A DNA stretch of 26,287 bases from CAZRNB01 sp964601355 (GCA_964601355.1 CAZRNB010000032.1:1-26287), one strand, 5' to 3'; numbered from the stretch's first letter, positions 1-7,553 are shown. Numbers and translations: made by a program. Notes: generated by a model from the sequence alone, not told the origin.

Positions 1-14
1 GGTTACTGGAGGTG

Positions 15-52
15 GATGGCGAATGCCATCGGGGCCCGAAAGGGCCTTTTTT
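15..52 (+). terminator. Tandem-hairpin intrinsic terminator
   Basis: Two adjacent perfect hairpins are followed by a T run. The first has arms GATGGC (15-20) and GCCATC (25-30) with a GAAT loop. The second has arms GGCCC (33-37) and GGGCC (42-46) with a GAAA tetraloop, followed by six T (47-52). The T run lies on the plus strand only, so this ends a plus-strand transcript, protein-coding or RNA, that lies left of the window. It does not serve the minus-strand V-ATPase operon, whose last gene stops at 120. Confidence 0.75.
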
Positions 53-119
53 ATTCCTTTCCATTCGTATTAATTCGTGGTCATTTTTCCGTACCCTCTG
101 TGGCTTTGAAAAATTTGCG

Positions 120-737
120 TTAGGCCCTTATAATGTCGGCGATTTTCATAAGGCGGGAGGTGTTGTCACGCTCGGCTTCGGCAAGCTTATCGAAAATAAA
201 CTTAATAGTCTCATGCAATTCCGGTATCACTACATGCTCCAGGACATTGACCCTTCGGCGGGTCATCTGAAGCTCCGTAGCTAAAAGATGAGCCTGCTTT
301 TCCTTCTCGGCAAGGGTAAGTAAATTATCAAAAGCCCGCTCCAAAGCCATCAAAGCGATGTCCATCTCGCCGGACGTTGTTGCAAAGCCATAGCAAATAA
401 TCTCGCCGGAAATCTCCTTAGTTAGATGCGGGACCTTTACGTTCATCACGCGGGCAAATTCAATAGCCAGGCTGAACTTCTTTGTCGGAACCTCAAGTGC
501 AGCTTTTGTATCCTCCGGCTCCATCGTCGCACGAGCCAACATAAACCGCCGAAAGGTTTCCAAAAGCTCTTTTTCAACCTTATCGCGCAAAGGCCTAATC
601 TCCTTGGCTATCCCGATCAGCTGGCGAGAGATCTCATCCCGCTTCTCGCTTAAAAGACGATGTCCCCGGCCTGCAAGTGACACCCGCCTTCGCAAGTTTA
701 ACAGCTCCATTCTCGTTGCGTTAACGTTAGCCAACAT
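120..737 (-). CDS. atpD: V-type ATPase subunit D (central rotor stalk)
   Basis: Subunit D forms the central shaft of V/A-type ATPases and couples rotation of the membrane ring to the A3B3 head. The protein is 205 residues, normal for the family. It begins with the family hallmark NATRMELLNLRRR (residues 6-18) followed by a GHRLLSEKRDEI helix, and ends in a long helix rich in RRRVNVLEHVVIPEL, which is the conserved C-terminal coiled-coil signature. It is the last gene of the operon, after atpB, as is typical. The 132-bp spacer before it is filled with AT-rich repeats, and no convincing SD precedes the ATG. No terminator with a T run was seen in the 119 bp beyond its stop, so the end of the transcript probably lies outside the window. 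Confidence 0.95.
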   Translation of the reverse strand: MLANVNATRMELLNLRRRVSLAGRGHRLLSEKRDEISRQLIGIAKEIRPLRDKVEKELLETFRRFMLARATMEPEDTKAALEVPTKKFSLAIEFARVMNVKVPHLTKEISGEIICYGFATTSGEMDIALMALERAFDNLLTLAEKEKQAHLLATELQMTRRRVNVLEHVVIPELHETIKFIFDKLAEAERDNTSRLMKIADIIRA

Positions 738-869
738 ACTACGTATCTCGTATTTCGTGAAGCGTATCTCGAGAAAATTTAAATATAAAAATTTAAATAT
801 AAAAACTACATTTCAAAATGCAAAATCGTTGTTCTTTTATTTTTGAACTTTGATTTGTCATTTTGCTTT
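738..869. repeat. atpB-atpD spacer made of repeated AT-rich words
   Basis: A 14-bp unit, ATTTAAATATAAAA, occurs twice in tandem (777-790 and 791-804). Before it are variants of the word CGTATCTCG/TATTTCGTG (about 741-772). After it come AAAATGCAAAAT (816-826) and the inverse word ATTTTGC (860-866), then variants of TTTTTGA. The last words run through the atpB stop codon (870-872). The forward and inverse words allow a weak foldback in the operon mRNA. No gene is visible here. Confidence 0.6.
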
Positions 870-2282
870 TTAATTTTTGATTTTACCATTCGCTTCTGGA
901 TTCTTTTTCCGGAATCTCGGCATATACTTCTCTATAAGTTTGATGTCGATACGCTTTAGCTCGACGTTTTCAAACATGCTCAGAAGCTCCCAGCCGAGGT
1001 CGAGGGTCGTTTCTATCGAGCGGTTTTCATAATAATCCTGCGAGACGTACCTTTTCTCGAATTCGTTGGCAAAAGTCATATATTTCCTGTCTTCATCCGA
1101 CAGGGCTGCTTCGCCCATAATTGTCGCCAGCTCCTGCATTTCTTTGCCGTGGGCATACGCCGCGTAAAGCTGATTGTAAAGGTCTGCGTGGTCCTCGCGG
1201 GTTTTACCTTTGCCGATGCCTTTATCTTTTAGCCGAGACAGACTCGGCAGGACATCAACGGGCGGCGACACGCCTTTTCTCTGCAAAGGACGTGACAGGA
1301 TAATCTGTCCCTCGGTTATATAGCCGGTCAGGTCAGGTACCGGATGGGTCTTGTCGTCCTCCGGCATGGTCAGGACAGGAACCATTGTAATAGAGCCTTT
1401 TTTGCCTTTGATTCGGCCGGCCCTTTCATAGACGGTCGCAAGGTCCGTGTAAAGATAGCCCGGATAGCCGCGCCGGCCCGGCACTTCCTTTCTGGCGGCG
1501 CTGATCTCCCGCAAGGCCTCGCAATAGTTCGTCATGTCATTTAAGATTACAAGCACGTGCTTATCAAGCTCAAATGCAAGATACTCGGCAGCGGTCAACG
1601 CAAATCTCGGCGTCGCTATCCGCTCAATAGCAGGGTCATTGGCGAGATTAATAAACATAACCGCCCGCTCAATGGCGCCCGTTTGCCGCAGGTCGTTGAT
1701 GAAAAATTGGGCCGCCTCAAAGGTAATTCCCATCGCGGCAAATACGACCGCGAACTCCTCGGTCCGACCCAGAACCGTGGCCTGGCGGGCTATTTGCGCA
1801 GTAATGTCATCGTGTGGAAGACCGGAGCCGGAAAATATCGGCAGCTTCTGGCCTCGTACAAGCGGATTTAGGCCGTCAATCGTCGATATGCCCGTCTGAA
1901 TAAATTCGTTCGGATAATCACGAGCATACGGATTGATGGGATTGCCGTTTATGTCCATCAGCTTATCAGGAATTATTGCCGGGCCATCGTCCTTCGGCTC
2001 GCCTAATCCGCTGAACACCCTTCCCAGGATGTCAGGCGAAACGCCTAATTCGAGAGGACGGCCCAGAAAACGAACTGTGCTGTTTTCGACGTCGATGCCG
2101 CTTGTTCCCTCGAAGACCTGCACTAAAGCCGCGTCTCTTTCCACCTGTAGAATCTGGCCGTGACGTATCGTGCCGTCACCAAGCTCGATCTGGACAATGT
2201 GGGCGTACTTGGCCTTGTCAACCATCTGAACCAGCATTAATGGCCCTGCGATTTCGGCAACCGTCTGGTATTCTTTAAGCAT
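870..2282 (-). CDS. atpB: V-type ATPase subunit B (non-catalytic)
   Basis: This is the regulatory B subunit that alternates with A in the cytoplasmic A3B3 hexamer. It is 470 residues, the expected length. The degenerate P-loop position reads FSGSGLPHDD (150-159), the family signature that distinguishes B from catalytic A. The block ALREISAARKEVPGRRGYPG followed by YTDLATVYERAGR is classic subunit B. A good SD (AGGAG, spacing 6) precedes the ATG. The last four residues (KIKN) and the TAA stop are written by the AT-rich word repeat that fills the downstream spacer, so the C-terminus may have been reset by repeat growth. The gene follows atpA after a 62-bp spacer. Confidence 0.97.
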   Translation of the reverse strand: MLKEYQTVAEIAGPLMLVQMVDKAKYAHIVQIELGDGTIRHGQILQVERDAALVQVFEGTSGIDVENSTVRFLGRPLELGVSPDILGRVFSGLGEPKDDGPAIIPDKLMDINGNPINPYARDYPNEFIQTGISTIDGLNPLVRGQKLPIFSGSGLPHDDITAQIARQATVLGRTEEFAVVFAAMGITFEAAQFFINDLRQTGAIERAVMFINLANDPAIERIATPRFALTAAEYLAFELDKHVLVILNDMTNYCEALREISAARKEVPGRRGYPGYLYTDLATVYERAGRIKGKKGSITMVPVLTMPEDDKTHPVPDLTGYITEGQIILSRPLQRKGVSPPVDVLPSLSRLKDKGIGKGKTREDHADLYNQLYAAYAHGKEMQELATIMGEAALSDEDRKYMTFANEFEKRYVSQDYYENRSIETTLDLGWELLSMFENVELKRIDIKLIEKYMPRFRKKNPEANGKIKN

Positions 2283-2298
2283 TTCAAACTCCTGATTT

Positions 2299-2333
2299 GG
2301 TTAATTGGTTAATTAACCACTCACCAATTAACC
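2299..2333. repeat. Inverted repeat in the atpA-atpB spacer
   Basis: A perfect 11-bp inverted repeat, GGTTAATTGGT (2299-2309) and ACCAATTAACC (2323-2333), encloses 13 bases that contain another copy of the same word (TTAATTAACC). It follows the atpA stop and precedes the atpB SD, so the polycistronic mRNA would carry a hairpin just upstream of the atpB ribosome site. There is no T run, so it is not a normal terminator. Confidence 0.7.
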
Positions 2334-2344
2334 GGTTAAAGTCT

Positions 2345-4123
2345 TCATGCCACCATTGCGGTATGCAATTGTTTTATTTGTCCATCTATAGTTTCCCTTA
2401 TTTTTGCGATCTTTGCGACGTCACTTTCTGGAAGATATTTTGCCCGTGCAATTTCCTCCTGCACCGGCAATTTGGAAATGTCGGACGTTTCGACTCCGGC
2501 CTGGACCGCATCAAGAGCACGCTTATAAAAATAAAGCACGGTCTTTAACATCTCATACTGTTTATTCATCGAAGTAAACGTGTCAACGTTGTGAAAAGCG
2601 TTCTGATGCAGAAAGTCCTCACGAATGGACCGGGCCGTCTGAAGCAGCAATCTCTCTTTCGGCGACAAGGCCTCCGCGCCGACAAGACGGACAATCTCAC
2701 GAAGATCAGATTCTTCCTGCAGAAGGCTCATCGCTTGCGCGGTCAGCTCGTGCATTTCCTGCCCCTTGTCTTTGTCCTCGAAGCATTCCCTCAGGTACTG
2801 TTTATAGAATGAATAGCTTGTCAGCCAGTCGATAGCAGGGAAGTGTCTCTGATAAGCGAGATCTGCCTTTAGCGACCAGAAGACTTTCACCACGTGCAGC
2901 GTTGCCTGAACAACCGAGTCCGATAGATCTCCTCCCGGAGGACTAACGGCGCCGATAACCGACAGCGATCCCTCCCGCTGCGGCGCTCCCAAGCACTGCA
3001 CTCTGCCGGCCCTTTCATAAAACGCCGCGATGCGGGCCGCCAGATACGCAGGATAACCCTCCTCAGCAGGCATCTCCTCCAGGCGGGTCGAAATCTCCCG
3101 CATTGCCTCGGCCCACCTGCTGGTGCTGTCGGCCATCAAAGCCACGACATAGCCCATATCACGGAAATACTCGGCGATAGTAATGCCCGTATAGACCGAC
3201 GCCTCTCTGGCGGCGACCGGCATATTTGAAGTGTTGGCAATCATCACCGAGCGTTTCATAAGCGGCTCGCCGCTTCGAGGGTCTTTCAGCTTCGGAAACT
3301 CGGTCAAAACGTCGGTCATTTCATTGCCTCGCTCTCCGCAGCCGACATAAACAACGATGTCGGCGTCAACCCATTTGGCCAATTGATGCTGAATTACGGT
3401 TTTGCCTGAGCCAAATGGCCCCGGCACACAAGCCGTTCCGCCCTTGGTGACGGGAAAGAAACTATCAATAACTCTCTGGCCGGTAACAAGAACTCTATTT
3501 GGTGCAAGCCGATTCCTCGTCTGCCTGGCACTACGGACGGGACAGCTCTGCATCAATTTCAGCTCGGTTTGCTTTCCATCATTACCAATACAGAAGCCTA
3601 TCGTGTCGGTGACGGTATAGTCACCCCCTTTAATATCCTGCACGGTTCCAGAAACATCGTAAGGAACCATAATCTTGTGCAGAACAGCGACGGACTCCCG
3701 GACTTCGCCGACAATGTCACCTGGTGCAGCTTTAGCTCCATTGGTTATGGTCGGCTTAAAGTGCCACTTTTTCTCTCTGTTTAGGCCGGGCAGGCTGCTG
3801 CCCCTGCTCATAAATGCGCCTTCGATTTTTACCAGAGAATCGAGCGGCCTCTGGATGCCGTCATAAATACTTTCGATCAGGCCAGGCCCCAGCTCAACGC
3901 TTAATGGCGCCTCGGTATTTATTACTTTTTCTCCGGGCCCGATGCCGCCAGTCTCTTCATAGACCTGAATCGAAGCGAGGTCGCCGTGCAGCTCCACGAT
4001 TTCGCCGATAAGGGAAAGCTCTCCGACGCGAACAACGTCGTACATTCGCGCACCGGCCATGCCTTCAGCCACCACAACCGGACCAGCAACCTTAACTATT
4101 CGACCGACTTTTGCTTCATTCAT
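2345..4123 (-). CDS. atpA: V-type ATPase catalytic subunit A
   Basis: Subunit A binds and hydrolyses or makes ATP in the cytoplasmic head. It is 592 residues, the full family length, including the roughly 90-residue non-homologous region that separates V/A-type A subunits from F-type beta. The Walker A motif is GPFGSGKT at residues 235-242. Also visible are the VYVGCGERGNEM block, the Walker B region VALMADSTSRWAEAMREIS, and EEMPAEEGYPAYL with the following FYERAGRV. A strong SD (GGAAGG, spacing 8) supports the start. It is preceded by atpF across a repeat-filled spacer and followed by atpB. No inactivating change was seen. Confidence 0.98.
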   Translation of the reverse strand: MNEAKVGRIVKVAGPVVVAEGMAGARMYDVVRVGELSLIGEIVELHGDLASIQVYEETGGIGPGEKVINTEAPLSVELGPGLIESIYDGIQRPLDSLVKIEGAFMSRGSSLPGLNREKKWHFKPTITNGAKAAPGDIVGEVRESVAVLHKIMVPYDVSGTVQDIKGGDYTVTDTIGFCIGNDGKQTELKLMQSCPVRSARQTRNRLAPNRVLVTGQRVIDSFFPVTKGGTACVPGPFGSGKTVIQHQLAKWVDADIVVYVGCGERGNEMTDVLTEFPKLKDPRSGEPLMKRSVMIANTSNMPVAAREASVYTGITIAEYFRDMGYVVALMADSTSRWAEAMREISTRLEEMPAEEGYPAYLAARIAAFYERAGRVQCLGAPQREGSLSVIGAVSPPGGDLSDSVVQATLHVVKVFWSLKADLAYQRHFPAIDWLTSYSFYKQYLRECFEDKDKGQEMHELTAQAMSLLQEESDLREIVRLVGAEALSPKERLLLQTARSIREDFLHQNAFHNVDTFTSMNKQYEMLKTVLYFYKRALDAVQAGVETSDISKLPVQEEIARAKYLPESDVAKIAKIRETIDGQIKQLHTAMVA

Positions 4124-4145
4124 TCTAAAAACCTTCCAATTGTTA

Positions 4146-4240
4146 GTATATGAGTATATAAGTACATGAGTATTTAAGTATTAATACGAACTATTTTAAA
4201 AACTCATATACACTCATACTCACATACTTACCTACTCAAT
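4146..4240. repeat. atpF-atpA spacer: 8-bp word array and inverse words
   Basis: Four tandem 8-bp units of the form GTATATRA lie at 4146-4177. After a short AT-rich link come inverse words of the type ACTCATAC (about 4202-4236), so the region can fold back on itself. The inverse words continue into the 3' end of atpF and provide its TAA stop (4228-4230) and last two codons. No other feature is visible. Confidence 0.65.
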
Positions 4241-4548
4241 ATATTTATTCCTGTAGCCATTTTAAGCACTTTGCCGAGGTCTTCCGTTGCAAGGCCTTTA
4301 GACTCGGTCGTAAACGGCACAACTACAACGCAGGGCGTCGGCGAATCCTGGTAAGCTGCAAAAACCTCTTCAGCAGCTTTAAGCTTGTCCTCCGCCACAA
4401 CAACGAGGGCATATTTACCACCGGCAATCTTTTTGGCGGCATCGATTACCTGTTGCTTCTGGTCTGCCCAGTACGTATCGACTCCCAGCGCCGCAAACGG
4501 CATCACAAAATCCGTGTCACCTAATACTGCAATCTTGCCTTCCATCAT
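4228..4548 (-). CDS. atpF: V-type ATPase subunit F (regulatory stalk subunit)
   Basis: Subunit F is a small Rossmann-like protein that binds the D shaft and modulates the enzyme. The product is 106 residues, typical for the family. It opens with GKIAVLGDTDFVMPFAALGVDTY, the usual F-subunit start, and has the conserved YALVVVAED strand and a PCVVVVPF strand. It lies directly upstream of atpA, the usual F-A-B-D order. No SD precedes the start; instead there is a 14-bp motif at a fixed 5-nt distance that also precedes atpC. The final SR and stop codon lie in the word repeat of the downstream spacer. Confidence 0.93.
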   Translation of the reverse strand: MMEGKIAVLGDTDFVMPFAALGVDTYWADQKQQVIDAAKKIAGGKYALVVVAEDKLKAAEEVFAAYQDSPTPCVVVVPFTTESKGLATEDLGKVLKMATGINILSR

Positions 4549-4553
4549 TTTCT

Positions 4554-4567
4554 ATAAATCCGAAATT
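4554..4567 (-). promoter_or_regulatory. Shared 14-bp leader motif before atpF
   Basis: On the minus strand AATTTCGGATTTAT ends exactly 5 nt before the atpF ATG. The identical 14-mer sits exactly 5 nt before the atpC ATG (7282-7295). Neither gene has a recognisable SD. The motif belongs to the ATCCGAA word family of this spacer. Whether it acts in translation initiation is inference. Confidence 0.45.
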
Positions 4568-4573
4568 TGAATA

Positions 4574-5023
4574 TCGAAATCCGAAACAATATCGAAATTC
4601 AAATACCAAATGTTCAAAACACTACTCACTCTTACGTAAAATTGAGCCAACAATATTCATAAGTTCCGTGGCCTCTTCTTCTAAATACTTTCGTTCACTC
4701 TCCAGTTCCGCATCTTCCTGGGTATCTACTAACCTTAACCAATATCGACTTTCCTTTGCTTCCTTACGACATATCTTAATCCTCATAATGAAGTCTTTCT
4801 TGCTTAAGGCTTCATTAGCTTCAATATAGTTAGCACCAATAGAGCCGCTGGCTTTGATAAGCTGTTTGCCGTCTTCAATATTCGATGTAGTTTTGGGTAG
4901 TTTTTTTACAAAGGCCCTTACCCTTTTTGCAAACGCGAGCGTCCTGTCTTCTAGATCATATTGTTTCGAATTTTGTATTTTGGTCATTTATATTTGTTTC
5001 GTTTTTCGTGCTTCGGATTTCGA
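4574..5023. repeat. Inverted words flanking the four-helix-bundle gene
   Basis: TCGAAATCCGAA (4574-4585) is perfectly inverted as TTCGGATTTCGA (5012-5023), with further imperfect ATCCGAA/TTCGAATTT words on each side (4554-4620 and 4990-5035). The arms bracket the S23-like gene, so the RNA could fold into a stem with the gene in its loop. This resembles the way 23S rRNA intervening sequences carry S23 genes in a loop, but here the site is an intergenic spacer of the V-ATPase operon. Confidence 0.55.
4622..4987 (-). CDS. Four-helix-bundle protein, S23/rRNA-IVS family
   Basis: The protein is 121 residues and all-helical. It carries the family signature YDLEDRTLAFAKRVRAFVKKLP near the N-terminus, LIKASGSIGANYIEANEALSKKDF in the centre, and KICRKEAKESRYWLRL toward the end. 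Family members were first seen inside intervening sequences of 23S rRNA and are also scattered in intergenic regions. They form homopentameric bundles of unknown function that may bind nucleic acid. The gene is out of place between atpF and the ankyrin gene, and nothing links it to ATPase assembly. Its first codons (TKIQNSKQ) are written in the same AAAATACAAAATTCG-type words as the spacer. It has no clear SD. The family assignment is firm; the function is unknown. Confidence 0.85.
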   Translation of the reverse strand: MTKIQNSKQYDLEDRTLAFAKRVRAFVKKLPKTTSNIEDGKQLIKASGSIGANYIEANEALSKKDFIMRIKICRKEAKESRYWLRLVDTQEDAELESERKYLEEEATELMNIVGSILRKSE

Positions 5024-5053
5024 ATTTGTTCAAGTTACACTTCACGAGATACG

Positions 5054-5863
5054 TTAATCCTTTGCACCATATTTGTGTAACAGCGTAACGATTTGCAAAT
5101 TCCCTTCCTGCCGTGCCCACTGCAGAGGCGTTTGGCCGGTCTCAGTTTTTGCATCAACCACGGCGCCTTTTGTGATAAGCAGATCGACAATATCTTGATT
5201 GCCGCGATTAGCCGCAAAGTGCAAAGGAGTTTGTCCGCGTTTGTCGCTTGCATTGACATCGGAGCCTTTGGCAATAAGCAGCTTCGCCACATCTGCATGG
5301 TCGTAAACCAGCGCAAAATACAAGGGCGTCCAGCCATTATTGTCCTTTGCGTTGACGTCGGCGCCTTTATTGATAAGAAATTCAACTATGTCCTTGCGTC
5401 CTTTTTCGGCTGCATAGTGCAGAATCGTCCAACCCTCGTTTATTTTGATATTGACATCGGCGCCACCGTTTATAAGAAGCTCAGCCATATTTATATGGCC
5501 TTCATTTAGGGCCTCGAACAAAGGCGTCCGGCTTCGGAAATTTTTCGCATCAAGATTTGCTCCCTTGGCAATAAGAAGCTCCGCAACATTTTTATGGCCC
5601 CTCTGGGCCGCGACGTGCAGAAGCGATTGGCCCTGTCTATCCATAATCTTGATATTCCCGCCCGACAAGATCAGCGATTGCATCATTTTCAAATCGCCAT
5701 CATGGACGGCCTGGTACAGCGCTTCATTCGGATCGGAACGCTTGGCCAAACTCTCAGCGACCACAGGGTCAACACGCCCGGACAGCTCCGACTCTCTCTT
5801 CTGACAGCCGACAGCAATAAACAATAAAACCGCGGTTAAACAAAACATTTTTCCCATCTTCAT
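5054..5863 (-). CDS. Ankyrin-repeat lipoprotein
   Basis: The protein is 269 residues from the ATG at 5863. An SD-like AAGGGG 8-9 nt upstream favours this ATG over the GTG three codons earlier. A lipoprotein signal peptide (MKMGKMFCLTAVLLFIAVGC) puts the lipidated cysteine at residue 20. After a short acidic linker there are about seven ankyrin units of 33 residues, from roughly residue 45 to the end, with clear consensus such as GWTPLYFALVYDHADVAKLLIAKGSDVNA. The fold is a protein-binding scaffold, here anchored to a membrane on the exported side. It lies inside the V-ATPase operon between atpC and atpF, same strand, so it should be co-transcribed. A role in ATPase assembly or anchoring is possible, but the export signal argues against contact with the cytoplasmic head. 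Confidence 0.85.
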   Translation of the reverse strand: MKMGKMFCLTAVLLFIAVGCQKRESELSGRVDPVVAESLAKRSDPNEALYQAVHDGDLKMMQSLILSGGNIKIMDRQGQSLLHVAAQRGHKNVAELLIAKGANLDAKNFRSRTPLFEALNEGHINMAELLINGGADVNIKINEGWTILHYAAEKGRKDIVEFLINKGADVNAKDNNGWTPLYFALVYDHADVAKLLIAKGSDVNASDKRGQTPLHFAANRGNQDIVDLLITKGAVVDAKTETGQTPLQWARQEGNLQIVTLLHKYGAKD

Positions 5864-5907
5864 TTTAGTCACCCCTTAAAAATTCCTCGTATTTCGTATC
5901 TTCCGAT

Positions 5908-6060
5908 TAGGTTATCAGAATATCAGGTTATCAGGTAGTGAGTATCAGGTAATCAGGACATCAGGTTAATACACCTACGGCGTATAAACTTGTTTCTGGT
6001 TTCCCGGTCTCCTGGTCTTCTATAACCTGATTTCCTGATATTCTGATGTCCCTGAAACTG
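5908..6060. repeat. Word array (ATCAGGNN) with inverse copy upstream of the ankyrin gene
   Basis: About seven copies of ATCAGG spaced 8 bp or so apart lie at 5908-5965. Inverse words (CCTGAT, CCTGGT) lie at 5996-6055. The longest perfect pair is CAGAATATCAGG (5916-5927) with CCTGATATTCTG (6034-6045). The region could fold into one long imperfect hairpin in the atpC-ankyrin spacer. No gene is visible. Confidence 0.65.
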
Positions 6061-6072
6061 CCCGCTCCCTAA

Positions 6073-6137
6073 CCCCGTTAGAAATTCTAATTCTAACGGC
6101 GTTGGTTTATCAGAACGAATCAGTATTTCTAACGGGG
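6073..6137. repeat. Palindromic CCCCGTTAGAAAT element, copy 1
   Basis: Terminal arms CCCCGTTAGAAAT (6073-6085) and ATTTCTAACGGGG (6125-6137) are perfect inverted repeats, 65 bp end to end. The inside contains additional partial copies of the arm (TTCTAAC). Two other copies of 67 and 64 bp lie at 13669-13735 and, inside a coding sequence, at 19903-19966. The size and structure resemble a small non-autonomous palindromic element. Confidence 0.7.
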
Positions 6138-6208
6138 CTAACGGTCGCGGCTCTGTTATCTTTCGTCCATCGTCCATCGTTTTACCGCTCCCTAACGGTC
6201 GCGGCTCT
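6138..6208. repeat. Direct repeat pair and 7-mers before atpC's end
   Basis: CTAACGGTCGCGGCTCT occurs at 6138-6154 and again at 6192-6208. Between them are two tandem TCGTCCA heptamers (6163-6176), the same word family found at the start of the GldG-like gene. The string CCGCTCCCTAAC also occurs twice, at 6062-6073 and 6185-6196. These look like nested repeat insertions downstream of the atpC stop. Confidence 0.6.
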
Positions 6209-6229
6209 ATAATCTTCCTTTCATTTTCA

Positions 6230-7276
6230 TCAAACTATGCGGTCCAGGATAAGTTGTGTATCGAGAAAGTTTCTCTTGGCCGTCAAAATCAATCGCACCG
6301 TGCGGATTTCATTTTCCTTCATTAATAAATACGCGATAATCGGCTGAGGGCCGGTGGTTATCTGAATAGTAGTTTTTAAAAAACCCGTCAAATGTTCCTC
6401 ACACTGCTGCTCAATTTTCAAAAACGATTTGTTCAACGCCAAGTAGCCGGTGCCGGCTTCGACAACTTTATGATATGGAGTCACATAAAATAACGGCCCT
6501 AATGCTTCCAGCCCCAGGTCGAGGCCGTGCTCAAATCGCTCCATCTCGACAAATCCACCATCTATAAAGACGTTTCTCTGCTCCGACTCGGTAAATTTCA
6601 GCCGAAGCAAAGTGCGAATGTTCGTCAAATCAATCTGTATCCTAAAAAGACCCGGCAGAAAGATGCTTTCGAGCCTGCGTGCACTTTTTAAGTTATACTC
6701 TGCCTGTGCGCTATCGATGGCGTAATCAATCCGGCGGACGTCTTTATCTTTATAATAAGCCACAACCGCCTGCTCAGACGCCTCAGCCATATAATCAGGA
6801 AACCCCGATGCATCGGGATAGTTTTGCTGCTCAAAGACCTGCTCAAACAGCTCCGGCGGGAAATTGCCGTCTGCGCTGTAATCCGTTCCGAGAGGTTTGC
6901 CAGTCAATGAACGCCTCATTGCAAGGCGTAGGTTGGCAAAATCATCCCGCGCTTTGAAAAGCTTGACGATAGCACTTTCAATAATCAGCTCTGCAAAAAG
7001 CTGCCGAACCGCCGATCGCTGCTTAAGAAAAGTGTCCTCAATCACTGCAAAGCTGCCTTCCGCCCGCGGCAGGGCATAACCCGTGGCAGCCAACAGTTCG
7101 GCGGCATCCTCAAAAGTCTCGGCATTAGCCATATCCAGCAGGGTGGCCCTGCTGATAAGCTGCATCTCGAATATTCTTACCAGGGCCGTCTGATATTGGT
7201 ATCGCCAGTCATCATCGCCCACCGGCGGGTACATGTAGAAGTCTAAAATAGGTTGTTCAGAGTGAGTATCTTGCAT
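6230..7276 (-). CDS. atpC: V-type ATPase subunit C (AC39/d-like socket)
   Basis: Subunit C is the socket that links the central shaft to the membrane rotor ring. The protein is 348 residues, in the family range. It has the typical all-helical composition and the conserved motif near the C-terminus where the chain ends ENEIRTVRLILTAKRNFLD, followed by a short hydrophobic tail. The position between atpE and the F-A-B-D block is standard for V/A-type operons. No SD precedes the ATG, but the 14-bp motif shared with atpF does. Within the gene a perfect 14-bp palindrome, CCCGATGCATCGGG (6804-6817), encodes part of NYPDASGF and may be a small insertion. The ends and start otherwise look normal. Confidence 0.92.
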   Translation of the reverse strand: MQDTHSEQPILDFYMYPPVGDDDWRYQYQTALVRIFEMQLISRATLLDMANAETFEDAAELLAATGYALPRAEGSFAVIEDTFLKQRSAVRQLFAELIIESAIVKLFKARDDFANLRLAMRRSLTGKPLGTDYSADGNFPPELFEQVFEQQNYPDASGFPDYMAEASEQAVVAYYKDKDVRRIDYAIDSAQAEYNLKSARRLESIFLPGLFRIQIDLTNIRTLLRLKFTESEQRNVFIDGGFVEMERFEHGLDLGLEALGPLFYVTPYHKVVEAGTGYLALNKSFLKIEQQCEEHLTGFLKTTIQITTGPQPIIAYLLMKENEIRTVRLILTAKRNFLDTQLILDRIV

Positions 7277-7281
7277 CTTTC

Positions 7282-7295
7282 ATAAATCCGAAATT
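7282..7295 (-). promoter_or_regulatory. Shared 14-bp leader motif before atpC
   Basis: AATTTCGGATTTAT on the minus strand ends 5 nt before the atpC start, identical in sequence and distance to the motif before atpF (4554-4567). There is no SD. It could be a translation signal, or simply two copies of the same spacer repeat that reached the same position. Confidence 0.45.
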
Positions 7296-7310
7296 CAAAG
7301 TATCGCAAAA

Positions 7311-7385
7311 GTGAGCTAAAGTGAACTAAAGTGACTAAATTCAAATTTCATCATTTTAGGCACTTTACAATTTAGGCACTTTTAA
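7311..7385. repeat. atpE-atpC spacer words (CTAAAGTGA and inverse TTTAGGCAC)
   Basis: GTGAGCTAAA (7311-7320) and GTGAACTAAA (7321-7330) are tandem 10-mers, followed by GTGACTAAA. About 20 bp later the inverse word TTTAGGCACTTT occurs twice (7355-7366 and 7371-7382). The same words in the same order fill the AtpI/H-subunit spacer at 10800-10880. The two halves can base-pair. Confidence 0.65.
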
Positions 7386-7409
7386 TATTTGGATTTAGTA
7401 TTTCATTTT

Positions 7410-7549
7410 GCTTTGTAGAAAACAGGTCAGAACGTCATTTCGAGCGAGCCGAAGGCGAGTCGAGAAATCTACTAAAAAGCAGATTTCTCCACTTCGTCCC
7501 GATGAATCGGGACTTCGGTCGAAATGACAGAGGGTCTTTTCTACGGAGC
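7410..7549. repeat. 140-bp nested palindromic element (GTCATTTCGA type), copy 1
   Basis: The outer ends GCTTTGTAGAAAA (7410-7422) and TTTTCTACGGAGC (7537-7549) are imperfect inverted repeats. Inside are GTCATTTCGA and TCGAAATGAC arms, then AGAAATCT and AGATTTCT arms, and a CCCGATGAATCGGG palindrome. A second copy of 158 bp, with the same outer ends but a different apical part, lies at 15399-15556. No ORF is inside. It looks like a MITE/REP-type element, and it lies immediately after the atpE stop codon. Confidence 0.75.
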
Positions 7550-7553
7550 AATT

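Noticed and set aside
12..284. Plus-strand ORF of 90 codons at the left edge.
   Set aside because: It runs through the terminator hairpins and antisense to atpD, and has no recognisable family pattern.
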